In this document: in pieces, positions 7,509-15,550 of the stretch
How positions within the stretch are numbered: the first letter of the stretch is position 1
Layout: every line of letters starts with the position of its first letter
NCBI GenBank assembly: GCA_947385785.1
Contig: CANDMH010000006.1
Location: forward strand, 1-37,333
Source: an uncultured Lachnospiraceae bacterium
GTDB taxonomy: Bacteria; Bacillota; Clostridia; Lachnospirales; Lachnospiraceae
Reading direction: 5' to 3'
Length of the DNA stretch: 37,333 nt
Notes under the pieces: model-generated
What the model saw: the letters and a program-made list of their open reading frames with translations, nothing else
The model's database searches: none
Told to the model about the DNA's origin: nothing
Translations under genes and position numbers: made by a program

Positions 7509-9220
7509 ACACATTGGTACTGGTTATCATCTCGGTGGCCGTTCTGCTGTGCGGCTATATTTTTTACGGCAGATGGCTTTGTAAACAATGGGGTGTGGGC
7601 GAGAGCGGGGAGGAGACGCCTGCCCATACCATGGAGGACGGCGTGGATTACGTTCCCTCCAAAACACCCGTTTTGATGGGGCATCATTTCTCTTCCATCG
7701 CGGGAGCAGGCCCCATCACGGGACCAATCGGCGCGGCGATGTTCGGCTGGGTTCCGGTGGTGCTGTGGATTCTGGTGGGCGGTATTTTCTTCGGCGGCGT
7801 ACATGATTTCGGGGCGCTTTTTGCTTCTATCCGGCATAAGGGACAGTCCATCGGCGAAGTCATTTCCGCGAACATGAGCAGGAGGGCAAAAAGGCTTTTC
7901 CTGATTTTTGCCTATCTGACACTGATTCTGGTGGTGGCTGCCTTTGCTTCCATCGTGGCATCCACGTTCGGCGCTAAATTCGACGGGGAAGGTGTGCTCG
8001 ATAAGGCTGCCAGCGCGTCCAACGCATCGGTGGCCATGGTGTCGCTGCTGTTCATTCTGATTGCTATTGTTTTTGGTTTCTGTGTATACCGCAGGAATAT
8101 GTCCATGGGTATCTCTACTGTTTTGGGCATCGTGGCGATTGTGATTATCATGGCCATCGGCATGAACTTCCATCCGCTGTATTTTTCTACAAATACATGG
8201 ATGATCATTGTGGGGATTTATATTGCCATTGCCTCCGTGGCTCCGGTGTGGATTCTGCTGCAGCCCAGGGACTATCTGAGCTCTTTCCTGCTTTATGCCA
8301 TGCTGGCGGTGGCGCTGATCGGTGTCATTGGTGCCCATCCGAACATTGACCCGGAGCTGTTCCCGGCGTTCACCGGTTTTGCGGTGGATAACGGAAACGG
8401 CATGCAGTATCTGTTCCCCATCCTGTTTACCACGGTTGCCTGCGGTGCCATTTCCGGATTCCATTCCCTGGTTTCCTCCGGCACCACATCCAAGCAGCTG
8501 GATAAGGAAAAGGATGCGAAGCCCATCGCTTACGGCGGCATGCTGCTGGAGTGCGCGCTGGCGATTCTGACGGTGTGCGCCATCGCTTACGCAAGGCAGA
8601 CCGGACACACGGCAGGGGCCACGGATATTTTTGCGGGCGGTATTGCGGCAATGGTAGCGGCGATTCCCGGAATGGCGGGGCTGGAAAATATCCTTTATAC
8701 CCTGTTGATCCTTACATATTCCGCGTTCTGCCTGACCTCTCTGGACACGGCCACACGTCTGGCGCGTTTCATGTTCCAGGAGTTCTGGCTGGAGCCGGGA
8801 CAGACGCCTGCCGATGTGAAGGACGGATATAAAAAGATACTGGTCAATCCCTATATTGCCACAGGCATTACGGTGGTGTTGGGCATCATTCTTGGTATGA
8901 CGGGTTATGGAAAAATATGGGGGCTGTTCGGCTCGGCTAACCAGCTGCTGGCAGGTTTGGGGCTTCTGGCCGTTGCCGCATGGCTGGGGAATATCGGTAA
9001 GAATAATAAGATGTTCCTGTTCCCCATGGCCTTTATGAACGTGGTGACCATCTGCTCCCTTGCCATCACGATTAAGAACCAGGTGGGGATAATTGCCGCG
9101 GGCGGCGCGGACTGGGGGCCTTATGCACAGACAATTCTGGCGGTGCTGCTGATTGTCCTGGCAGTTCTTCTCGTAATTGAGGGTGTCCGGACTTTGTTTG
9201 GGAAGAAGAAAAAGGCATAG
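7505..9220 (+). CDS. cstA: CstA-family carbon starvation / pyruvate-type transporter
   Basis: This is a 571-residue polytopic membrane protein of the CstA/BtsT family, proton-coupled importers known to take up pyruvate and perhaps peptides on carbon limitation. The conserved N-terminal block is intact: DGVDYVPSKTPVLMGHHFSS, then AGAGPITGPIGAAMFGW, then GGIFFGGVHDFGALFASIR. More than a dozen hydrophobic segments follow, along with GFHSLVSSGTTSKQ near residue 320 and SLDTATRLARFMFQE near 415. At 571 residues it is shorter than E. coli CstA (about 700) but normal for Firmicutes. The start ATG overlaps the preceding stop, preceded by AGGAGAAAG. A clear terminator follows. Substrate is not decided by the sequence. 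Confidence 0.93.
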   Translation: MNTLVLVIISVAVLLCGYIFYGRWLCKQWGVGESGEETPAHTMEDGVDYVPSKTPVLMGHHFSSIAGAGPITGPIGAAMFGWVPVVLWILVGGIFFGGVHDFGALFASIRHKGQSIGEVISANMSRRAKRLFLIFAYLTLILVVAAFASIVASTFGAKFDGEGVLDKAASASNASVAMVSLLFILIAIVFGFCVYRRNMSMGISTVLGIVAIVIIMAIGMNFHPLYFSTNTWMIIVGIYIAIASVAPVWILLQPRDYLSSFLLYAMLAVALIGVIGAHPNIDPELFPAFTGFAVDNGNGMQYLFPILFTTVACGAISGFHSLVSSGTTSKQLDKEKDAKPIAYGGMLLECALAILTVCAIAYARQTGHTAGATDIFAGGIAAMVAAIPGMAGLENILYTLLILTYSAFCLTSLDTATRLARFMFQEFWLEPGQTPADVKDGYKKILVNPYIATGITVVLGIILGMTGYGKIWGLFGSANQLLAGLGLLAVAAWLGNIGKNNKMFLFPMAFMNVVTICSLAITIKNQVGIIAAGGADWGPYAQTILAVLLIVLAVLLVIEGVRTLFGKKKKA

Positions 9221-9230
9221 ATATTTTGAG

Positions 9231-9271
9231 AAAACAAGCTGGCAGATTATAACTGTGCCAGCTTGTTTTTC
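9231..9271 (+). terminator. Terminator of the cstA operon
   Basis: AAAACAAGCTGGCA (9231-9244) pairs fully with TGCCAGCTTGTTTT (9256-9269), with an 11-nt loop and the T run included in the descending arm. It lies 10 bp after the cstA stop. Confidence 0.9.
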
Positions 9272-9399
9272 TAACGGGGGATTTAGTAGGGGCAAAAGAG
9301 AAGCGATCATAGCCGTGGCATCAGCAGTGCTTACATATGCCACCCTGACTGGATATAAGAGCAGCGACTACAAAAAGAAAATCGAATGCAGGACGGCAG

Positions 9400-9427
9400 T
9401 TGTAAAATGAATAAATTATGTTATAAT
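9400..9427 (+). promoter_or_regulatory. Sigma-A promoter of the ABC-class ATPase gene
   Basis: TTGTAA at 9400-9405, a 16-bp spacer, and TATAAT at 9422-9427. The expected transcript start near 9434 leaves a very short leader before AGAAAGG and the GTG codon at 9451, which argues that the N-terminal extension of this gene is translated. Confidence 0.65.
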
Positions 9428-9450
9428 GAATTTGAACAGAGAAAGGTAGA

Positions 9451-11538
9451 GTGGATGGAGTCCTGTTCCTAACGCAGATCGTCATCGGAAAGGAACTGGA
9501 GCAGAAGAACCATGTCTGGATCAGGGCTTTGTCTGACAGGCTTCAGAAGCAGGAGATGCTGGAGCTCCTGTTTCCGAATATAGATAGAAAGGAACGAATA
9601 ATCGTGCAAACACAAACGGAATTAAGAACTTTGCTGCGCTCCATAGACCACAAAAGCTATCCCGCGTACAAATCTCTGGCGGGAGCATGGAAATTTGACA
9701 GATACACTCTGGTCATAGACCATGTACAGGGCGACCCTTTTGCGTCGCCCTCCAGCCTGCATGTGGAGATACCCCACATACTGGCAAAGTTTCCGGCTGC
9801 TTACTATGAGAAGGACTGTTCCCGCATTGCCCTGCAGGACTATCTGACCAGGCAGGTGGGAAAGCAGTTTGAACAGTACAATTTCAGGGCGAAAGGCTCA
9901 GGAAAAAGCGGTCTGCTGTCCATCAGCCGCTGCGGACAGGCGGTTCTGGAGCGCAGCGCCTGCCAGATTACAGGGAACGGCCTGACCGTGCGCTTCCATG
10001 TGGGATTTCCCGCTTTCGGGCGCACCATCAATGCGGGAGAGCTGGATAAGATACTGTTTGACTTCCTGCCCCGGTGTGTGGAAAACAGTTTATTTTATGC
10101 CAGGCTGGATGCAAAAAAGGTGGAGAGTGTGGTACATCTGGCGGAGGACCAGGAGGCGGTGCGCCGTATTTTAAAGGAAGAGAAACTGGTGGCATTTGTG
10201 GCAAACGGCTCGGTACTGCCCAGGAAGAGCGGTGTGTCGGATCTGCCCATGGCCGACAGCGTTCCCTTTACTTCCCCGGCTTCCATGGAGAGGACGTTCC
10301 GGCTGCCCCATAGGGGGGAGATCACCGGTATGGCGATTCCGGAGGGCATTACGCTTATTGTGGGAGGCGGCTATCACGGAAAATCCACTTTGCTGGAAGC
10401 CGTACAGATGGGGGTGTACGATCATATAGAAGGAGATGGACGGGAATTCGTTATCACTGACGACACGGCCTTAAAGCTCAGGGCGGAGGACGGCAGGTCT
10501 ATCCGGAATGTGGACATATCCCTTTTCATCAATGATCTGCCCAACAGGAAGGATACCACGAAATTTACCACCGAGGATGCCAGCGGCTCTACCTCCCAGG
10601 CGGCGGCTGTGGTGGAGGGAATCGAAGCCGGCACAAGGCTGTTTTTGATTGACGAGGATACCTCCGCTACCAATTTCATGGTGAGGGACGAGTTCATGCA
10701 GCAGGTGATCAGCCGGGATAAGGAGCCTATCACGCCGTTTTTGGAGCGGGCTGGGGACTTATATGAAAAGGCCGGAATTTCCACTGTCCTGGTGGCCGGA
10801 AGCTCGGGAGCCTTTTTCTATATCGCGGACCATATCCTGATGATGGACTGCTACCGCCCGGTGGATATCACGGAGCGGGTGAAGGGGATGTGCGGAGGGC
10901 ATACCGCGCCCAGGGTACAGGCGCCGGGCTTTGCGGTTCCGGAATTCAACCGCGTGCTCCCCGCGTTCCGCAAAACCCAGAAAGGGCGCGGCCGGGGATG
11001 GGACGGCAGGGAACCGGAGAGCCGGAACATCGGGTACGGCGGTATGGAGGATGAGGACGGCGGAACGGAATACAGAAGCTGCAGTGACGGCATGCAGCGA
11101 GGAAGAGGAAACCAGGGCGGCAGGGGAGGCCGAGACAGCAACGACAGCAGAGGAGACTGGGGCAGCGACAGAGGCGGCAGAGGAGGTCGTGACGGCAACG
11201 ACGGCAGAGGAAGCAGGGACGGCGGTGGCCGGCATGAGCATATGAAAACGAAATCCTTTGGGCTGGAGTCTTTCTCCCTGGACAGAGAAGAGGTCAATGT
11301 GCGCTATCTGGAGCAGCTGTTGGATTCGGAACAGGTGAATGCCCTGGCGCATCTGTTGCGCTATGGACTGGAGCAGGTTATGGACGGGAAAAAGACGGTG
11401 CGCCAGACTGTGCAGGTGATATGGAATGCATGGGAAAAGCAGGGCTGGCAGCCCTTCAGCAGTTCCTATGTTCCCTGCGGGCTGGCGAAGCCCAGAATTC
11501 AGGAGCTGTATGCCTGCCTGAACCGGTTCCGGGGGTAA
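9451..11538 (+). CDS. ABC-class P-loop ATPase (PF09818 type) with RGG-rich insertion
   Basis: The core matches the bacterial predicted ATPase of the ABC class (COG3044/PF09818), whose function is unknown. SYPAYKSLAGAWKF and LVIDHVQGDPFASPSSLHVE are N-terminal family marks. Walker A GGGYHGKST is at residues 305-313 and Walker B RLFLIDED ends near 403. The C-terminal CGLAKPRIQELYACLNRFR is also typical. Two oddities stand out. Residues about 1-51 (LTQIVIGKELEQKNHVWIRA) precede the normal start and resemble the tail of Rpn/PD-(D/E)XK-like proteins; the usual start would be GTG 9604. Residues about 511-597 are a Gly/Arg/Asp-rich block with RGG repeats (GRGNQGGRGGRD, DRGGRGGRDGND), reminiscent of RNA-binding RGG boxes. 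The TAA stop lies inside a repeat element. GTG 9451 is supported by the promoter at 9400 and AGAAAGG. Confidence 0.85.
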   Translation: MDGVLFLTQIVIGKELEQKNHVWIRALSDRLQKQEMLELLFPNIDRKERIIVQTQTELRTLLRSIDHKSYPAYKSLAGAWKFDRYTLVIDHVQGDPFASPSSLHVEIPHILAKFPAAYYEKDCSRIALQDYLTRQVGKQFEQYNFRAKGSGKSGLLSISRCGQAVLERSACQITGNGLTVRFHVGFPAFGRTINAGELDKILFDFLPRCVENSLFYARLDAKKVESVVHLAEDQEAVRRILKEEKLVAFVANGSVLPRKSGVSDLPMADSVPFTSPASMERTFRLPHRGEITGMAIPEGITLIVGGGYHGKSTLLEAVQMGVYDHIEGDGREFVITDDTALKLRAEDGRSIRNVDISLFINDLPNRKDTTKFTTEDASGSTSQAAAVVEGIEAGTRLFLIDEDTSATNFMVRDEFMQQVISRDKEPITPFLERAGDLYEKAGISTVLVAGSSGAFFYIADHILMMDCYRPVDITERVKGMCGGHTAPRVQAPGFAVPEFNRVLPAFRKTQKGRGRGWDGREPESRNIGYGGMEDEDGGTEYRSCSDGMQRGRGNQGGRGGRDSNDSRGDWGSDRGGRGGRDGNDGRGSRDGGGRHEHMKTKSFGLESFSLDREEVNVRYLEQLLDSEQVNALAHLLRYGLEQVMDGKKTVRQTVQVIWNAWEKQGWQPFSSSYVPCGLAKPRIQELYACLNRFRG

Positions 11539-11643
11539 GGAAGTGTCTACAAATAACTGCTGCAAGTTTATAGCAATATTTACTGTATTTCAGGGGCTTT
11601 TGCCTGAACAAGTTGCAGCAGTTATTTTCCGACAATTCCTAAG
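11536..11643 (+). repeat. Palindromic intergenic element (about 105 bp), complete copy
   Basis: The left arm TAAGGAAGTGTC, then AAATAACTGCTGCAA, is mirrored by the right arm TTGCAGCAGTTATTTTCCGA and CAATTCCTAAG. The centre contains TTTCAGGGGCTTTTGCCTGAA, a second small hairpin. It closely matches the copy at 23377-23483. The first three bases supply the TAA stop of the ATPase gene. There is no open reading frame, so it behaves like a MITE or REP-type element. Confidence 0.8.
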
Positions 11644-11710
11644 GAACTGCACAATTCCTAAGGAACTGTCTGCAAATAGAAATTGCTGTTGTTATTTGAC
11701 AGTTCCTGAG
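11641..11710 (+). repeat. Secondary arm duplications of the palindromic element
   Basis: ACAATTCCTAAGGAACTG is repeated directly (11632-11649 and 11651-11668). AGGAACTGTC is then mirrored by GACAGTTCCT at 11697-11706, around TGCAAATAGAAATTGCTG. This looks like a shortened second copy adjoining the first. Confidence 0.5.
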
Positions 11711-11741
11711 AACGGGTTGAAGCAGTCATAATAAAGAATAT

Positions 11742-11776
11742 AAAAAGCAGATGTGAAATGAGCATCTGCTTTTTAT
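11742..11776. terminator. Bidirectional terminator between convergent genes
   Basis: AAAAAGCAGATG (11742-11753) pairs with CATCTGCTTTTT (11763-11774), with A and T runs on the respective sides. It can end the plus-strand ATPase transcript and the minus-strand hydrolase transcript. Confidence 0.85.
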
Positions 11777-11785
11777 TAGGGTGGA

Positions 11786-13291
11786 TCATTGTGCCGGATC
11801 GAGTACAATACTGTCGACAATAGCCTGGAATACCGGCTCCGCATCTTCCAGATAACTTTCATGGACAATGAAAGTAAAATCTACACCTGTCGATTTGTTT
11901 TGGAGTGACACATATCGCTGGTAGAAAAGCTCCCCGTCGTCATTTTGCAATGTGGCAGTCCCGTCAATGGCGGGCAGGCCTCCCACGGTGATTTCCCGGG
12001 TATCAAATCCCTCCTGTGTCAGATAATCGGCAAAATTCTGCAGGTCGTCGTCACCTTCCGGAGTGTATGCGGAGAGATAGAGTACGGCCATATCCCATGC
12101 ATTGTCGTCCTCGTAGCGGGAATAGACAGCCAGGCGGGAATCCTCCGTGGTGTTGATATCCCAGAGATAAGGGCAGGAGAAGGACAGCCCGATTTCTTCC
12201 AGGGTGCGTGTGGTCATCGCAGGCAGGGATACCGACGGCTCCTGTGCCATGGCGGCGTCCAACTCTTCCTGGGTGATGGAAATATTGGGCTGTGCGCCGG
12301 TATCCGCCAGGATTTTCTGTGCCACAAGCCTTGTGAGGGGCGCCAGCACAGAGAAATGGTCGGCGCCTTCGATGACATAGCCGCTGATTTTGTCATTGTC
12401 GGTGGCCTGAAGCATGCGCTGCAGGTTCTCGGAATTGCCGTCGCTGCCTTCGATGAGGAAGGTGGGGCTACTCACGTCGTCCAGCCAGTAGATGGGGGAA
12501 CGCATGACATATTCGTCCTCGATACTGGTATCGAAGGTGAACTGGCTGTTGTTGTGGTATTTTATCTCGTCCACGGCTCCGAAGCAGAATACCGCCCGGA
12601 ACTTGTCCGTGTACTCGGAGGCCAGCAGGGCGCGGGTGCCGCCGGTGCTGTGGCCGCCCAGATAGATGCGCTGGGGGTCTACATAAGGCAGGGAGGCAGC
12701 GTATTCATATGCAGACACAATGTCGTCAACCTCTCCGAACAGTGCCTCATAATTACCGGGGTTCCCGCTGCCGCCCCGGAAGGAGGGATACATGGTCAGC
12801 AGTCCGGCCTGCCACAAGGCGGAGCCGGTCTGGTCGTTGTCCCATTCCGGATAGCACCAGGGGAAATCATCAATGCCGTTGCCCCAGCCGCCTACCACCC
12901 AGATAATCATGGGATGCTTCTGGCCGTCGCCCGGGTCGCTGGACACATATGCTGCCAGATCGCCCACTTTGGAGGGATAGGAGACCAGGTCGAAGAGGCC
13001 TTCGGGAGGCTCGGGTATGGGATAGTCATCATTCTCTTCCCGGGCCAGGGTGGTGGTGAAGGCATCGTGAGCCTGTGCGAAGCTGTCATATTTTTCTGTC
13101 AGCTCTGAGGCGGGCGCGCTGCCGCCCAGACGGTTTGGAAGCGTTCTGCCGGAGCTTTCCGATGCTTCCGGGCTGCTTTCGTTTCGTGCGTCCTGGCTTC
13201 CCAGGGACTGGGGGGAAGCGCAGGAGACGGTAAAGATGGCCAGTGCGGCCAGCAGGAAAGCGCAGGCCTTCCCGTGGTTTCTCGTTTTCAT
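11786..13291 (-). CDS. Lipoprotein alpha/beta hydrolase, prolyl-oligopeptidase-like
   Basis: This 501-residue secreted lipoprotein starts with a signal ending in FTVSC (Cys24). A Ser/Glu-rich linker to about residue 65 is followed by an alpha/beta-hydrolase domain. HPMIIWVVGGWGNG would form the oxyanion strand, and LGGHSTGGTR holds the nucleophile Ser215. Asp284 in EGSDGNSEN and His312 in GADHFSV complete a plausible triad. The last 150 residues (SFSCPYLWDINTTEDSRLAV to VFQAIVDSIVLD) look like a PsbP/DUF1795-type domain. The natural substrate is unknown; esterase or peptidase activity would fit. The gene has its own promoter at 13345-13373, the ribosome site is GGAAGG, and a terminator follows. 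It converges on the ABC-class ATPase gene. Confidence 0.85.
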   Translation of the reverse strand: MKTRNHGKACAFLLAALAIFTVSCASPQSLGSQDARNESSPEASESSGRTLPNRLGGSAPASELTEKYDSFAQAHDAFTTTLAREENDDYPIPEPPEGLFDLVSYPSKVGDLAAYVSSDPGDGQKHPMIIWVVGGWGNGIDDFPWCYPEWDNDQTGSALWQAGLLTMYPSFRGGSGNPGNYEALFGEVDDIVSAYEYAASLPYVDPQRIYLGGHSTGGTRALLASEYTDKFRAVFCFGAVDEIKYHNNSQFTFDTSIEDEYVMRSPIYWLDDVSSPTFLIEGSDGNSENLQRMLQATDNDKISGYVIEGADHFSVLAPLTRLVAQKILADTGAQPNISITQEELDAAMAQEPSVSLPAMTTRTLEEIGLSFSCPYLWDINTTEDSRLAVYSRYEDDNAWDMAVLYLSAYTPEGDDDLQNFADYLTQEGFDTREITVGGLPAIDGTATLQNDDGELFYQRYVSLQNKSTGVDFTFIVHESYLEDAEPVFQAIVDSIVLDPAQ

Positions 13292-13344
13292 GCGTGTTAC
13301 CTTCCTTTTTGGATTGATCGTATTACTGTGTTGCCACGGGTTTT

Positions 13345-13373
13345 ATTATACCTGCCAGGTGCTGCCTGTACAA
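13345..13373 (-). promoter_or_regulatory. Sigma-A promoter of the lipoprotein hydrolase gene
   Basis: On the minus strand, TTGTAC (13373-13368), a 17-bp spacer, and TATAAT (13350-13345). The start codon at 13291 lies about 50 bases downstream. Confidence 0.7.
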
Positions 13374-13380
13374 CTGTTTT

Positions 13381-14076
13381 TTAGAGAATTCGGACAAAAT
13401 AATCTCCGTATTCCCGTCCGTCATCTCCGCCAATCAGTTTTTCAGAGGATGCAGTAAAGCCGAGGGCTTCTGCCGCTGTTTTTCGGGAGACTGCAAAGGG
13501 CGGAATCTTTGTGGCAATCATCTTACAGCCGAATAAATCAAATGCAGGCGGCACAATCAGAGACAGGATTTCACGGATGCTGTCGGCAGTTTCGTAGTCA
13601 CTGCGTAAATCCAGCCGCAGCAAACCGCAGTCATGATAAAAATCGTTGGCCTGACGGTTAAAAAGTTCAATGGTACCAATAGCGGTGCCGTCATTTGTGG
13701 TGTGGATACTGCAGTTGGTTGAGCTGCTGTCAGTGTCGATGTCCGCAGTGGCGGCAGTACCGTGGGCAGTGTCAATGTGTGCAGCGTCGGCATTATTGAT
13801 GTCAGTGTCGCCGGCACGGTGAGAGCGCCTGTCAATGACAGCCCAGCGCACAAAAGCATTCTGCTCATAGGCCAGACGCCAGAAGCCGACTGCGCTCTCC
13901 ATCCGTTCCTGGGTTGTGTAATGGAAATCGTCTCCGTGGCAGTTGTCGCCGTTGAAGTAAGGAACGGCTTTTTCGTCTGAATACACCAGGAGCAGATCCG
14001 GTGCGTCGGACAGCTCCACAAGCCTTAACAGGTAGTTTTCATTTTCATAGACAGGACAGTTTTTGTAGGGATTCAT
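13381..14076 (-). CDS. GNAT-family acetyltransferase with low-complexity insertion
   Basis: The protein resembles RimJ/RimL-type GNAT enzymes, which move acetyl from acetyl-CoA to amino groups. YLLRLVELSDAPDLLLVYSD is the usual first strand and helix, AVIDRR and GTIELF are central strands, and LRLDLRSDYETADSIREILS and KMIATKIPPFAVSRKTAAEA fit the acetyl-CoA-binding region and the last helices. Between strands it carries a block of about 45 residues rich in Asp, Ala, Thr, Asn and Ser (DTDINNADAAHIDTAHGTAA), not normal for the family. The frame opens at 14106, but the ATG at 14076 has GGAGG seven bases upstream. The acceptor substrate is unknown. It lies upstream of the hydrolase promoter on the same strand. 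Confidence 0.78.
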   Translation of the reverse strand: MNPYKNCPVYENENYLLRLVELSDAPDLLLVYSDEKAVPYFNGDNCHGDDFHYTTQERMESAVGFWRLAYEQNAFVRWAVIDRRSHRAGDTDINNADAAHIDTAHGTAATADIDTDSSSTNCSIHTTNDGTAIGTIELFNRQANDFYHDCGLLRLDLRSDYETADSIREILSLIVPPAFDLFGCKMIATKIPPFAVSRKTAAEALGFTASSEKLIGGDDGREYGDYFVRIL

Positions 14077-14224
14077 TTTCATACCTCCGTTGCGTTTATA
14101 TTGCATTACTATTTTGAAAATAGTATGCGGAAACTTTTATCCGGAAACTGTGAATTGAAGAAGCCGGTGTCCTGGCGTTCTTACAGTTTCTGCTGATAGT
14201 ATACCACATTATATACGACAGCTG

Positions 14225-14340
14225 TATGTCGTAATTATCTCCAGGTTTTTGCCTGAAGATATTACAGGAACCGCTTCGCGAACCCTGTAATCAAAGGGAA
14301 ATTGTAAAGTGCAGATATATTTCCTGGCAATTCCTGAGTA
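14225..14340 (+). repeat. Palindromic element carrying an inserted hairpin core
   Basis: CCAGGTTTTTGCCTGAAGAT and the right arm ATTTCCTGGCAATTCCTGAG match the roughly 105-bp family. Between them lies ATTACAGG, then AACCGCTTCGCGAA, then CCTGTAAT, the core also seen (duplicated, opposite strand) at 1-105. This intergenic stretch of about 360 bp holds no gene; further right, TTGAAGT occurs three times (14385, 14396, 14419). Confidence 0.7.
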
Positions 14341-14464
14341 TAAGCGGAAATCATTTGTGGAATACTTCATTTACGCAAGGTAAATTGAAGTTTATTTGAA
14401 GTGGCTTTGAAATTTATATTGAAGTGATTTGGCAGACAGCCATTCAGGCTGTTCGGCGGCAGGT

Positions 14465-15385
14465 TTACCCGTACAGGGAAACGATTTTTTCCGCAGCCTC
14501 CAGCAATTGTCTGCGCACTTTCTCCGGCGCAAGGACTTCCACATTATCTCCCAGCGACAGCAGGGTTCCCAGCCATAGCTGCTCGTTTTCAACCACGGTG
14601 AGCTCCATCAGGATGCTGCCGTCGGAGGGGTCTTCCGGATTTTCGCGCAGGATGGTTCCGTTCAGGTACTCTTTTATGCGGGAAACGGCAGCAGGCCTGC
14701 ACTTTACAAGGACATCCAGGTATATGCGGGAGTCCGCGGCGTCATTTTTCTGAAGGATAAGCTCTGCCGGTTCATGTTCTTTTGTAAAAGGGGTATCGGT
14801 TATCTCCAGGCTGCTCATCCGCACAAGCTTGTAGGTGCGGTAGTCTCTCTTTACCCTGGAATAGGCGAGAAGATACCAGGCATACCATCTGTACAGTACA
14901 GCTACAGGCTCCACGCTGTGGGTGCGGGTTTCGTTATTATTATTGGTATAGGTGAAACTGACCATGCGTTTCCCGGCGATTGCAGACTGCAGTGCCTGAA
15001 GCGCGACGGTATCCCCTTCCCGCAAAACGGAAAAATCCAGGAGGAGGCAATTGTCTGCAGGTCTGGACACACTGGCTATTTTTTCCAGGGTGCGCCGGGC
15101 CGTCTGTCCTCCTGTGGCGGACACCAGTCCCTGCAGGGCGGTGAGGATACAGGCGTAATCGTCGGAGGTGGCAAACTGGTGGTCCAGCCGGAAACGTTCC
15201 GCTATCTCGTAACCGCCTGTCGGCCCGGCAATGGATATCACCGGAATCCCGGAAAGACACAGTGATTCCATGTCCCGCTGTATCGTCCGCAGGGACACTT
15301 CGAAATGTGCAGCCAGCTCGCTGGCGGGTGTTCTGCCATGATTGAGAAGGTATATGGTTATGGCGTAGAGGCGTTCGATTTTCAT
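14465..15385 (-). CDS. YafY-type transcriptional regulator with WYL domain
   Basis: This 306-residue DNA-binding regulator is of the HTH-WYL family, in which the WYL domain is thought to bind a small ligand or nucleic acid. The first 60 residues form a winged helix (YLLNHGRTPASELAAHFEVS, then LRTIQRDMESL), followed by GIPVISIAGPTGGYEI, the family's wing. The WYL core is at about 130-220: VSFTYTNNNNETRTHSVEPV, RWYAWYLLAYSRVKRDYRTY, KLVRMSSLEI. The C-terminal WCX-like part (LDVLVKCRPAAVSRIKEYLN, ELTVVENEQLWLGTLLSLGD) is present. It lies alone between a repeat and the kinase gene; its targets are not evident. The hairpin ACAGCC/GGCTGT near 14440 lies shortly after the stop. Confidence 0.92.
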   Translation of the reverse strand: MKIERLYAITIYLLNHGRTPASELAAHFEVSLRTIQRDMESLCLSGIPVISIAGPTGGYEIAERFRLDHQFATSDDYACILTALQGLVSATGGQTARRTLEKIASVSRPADNCLLLDFSVLREGDTVALQALQSAIAGKRMVSFTYTNNNNETRTHSVEPVAVLYRWYAWYLLAYSRVKRDYRTYKLVRMSSLEITDTPFTKEHEPAELILQKNDAADSRIYLDVLVKCRPAAVSRIKEYLNGTILRENPEDPSDGSILMELTVVENEQLWLGTLLSLGDNVEVLAPEKVRRQLLEAAEKIVSLYG

Positions 15386-15550
15386 GTAGGGTTCGTCCTG
15401 TTCTGCCGGAGGGCTGATTATACGTGTAAAGAGAATGCTTTTTCTGCGCTGCTTTATTCTTTTTCGTTTTTCTGTTCTGCATCCTGAAAGCGCTCACTTG
15501 TGATACAATTTCAAATGGCAATGTTTTCGCCTGAACAGCGCGTGCTGCCG

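Noticed and set aside
7382..9343. Long minus-strand open frame (653 codons) opposite cstA
   Set aside because: It is antisense to a clearly coding membrane protein. Its product is rich in His, Gln, Arg and Asn without motifs, and it has no ribosome site.
10759..11565. Minus-strand frames opposite the RGG block of the ABC-class ATPase
   Set aside because: They are long only because the Gly/Arg-rich repeat has no stops on the other strand (Ala/Ser/Pro-rich product).
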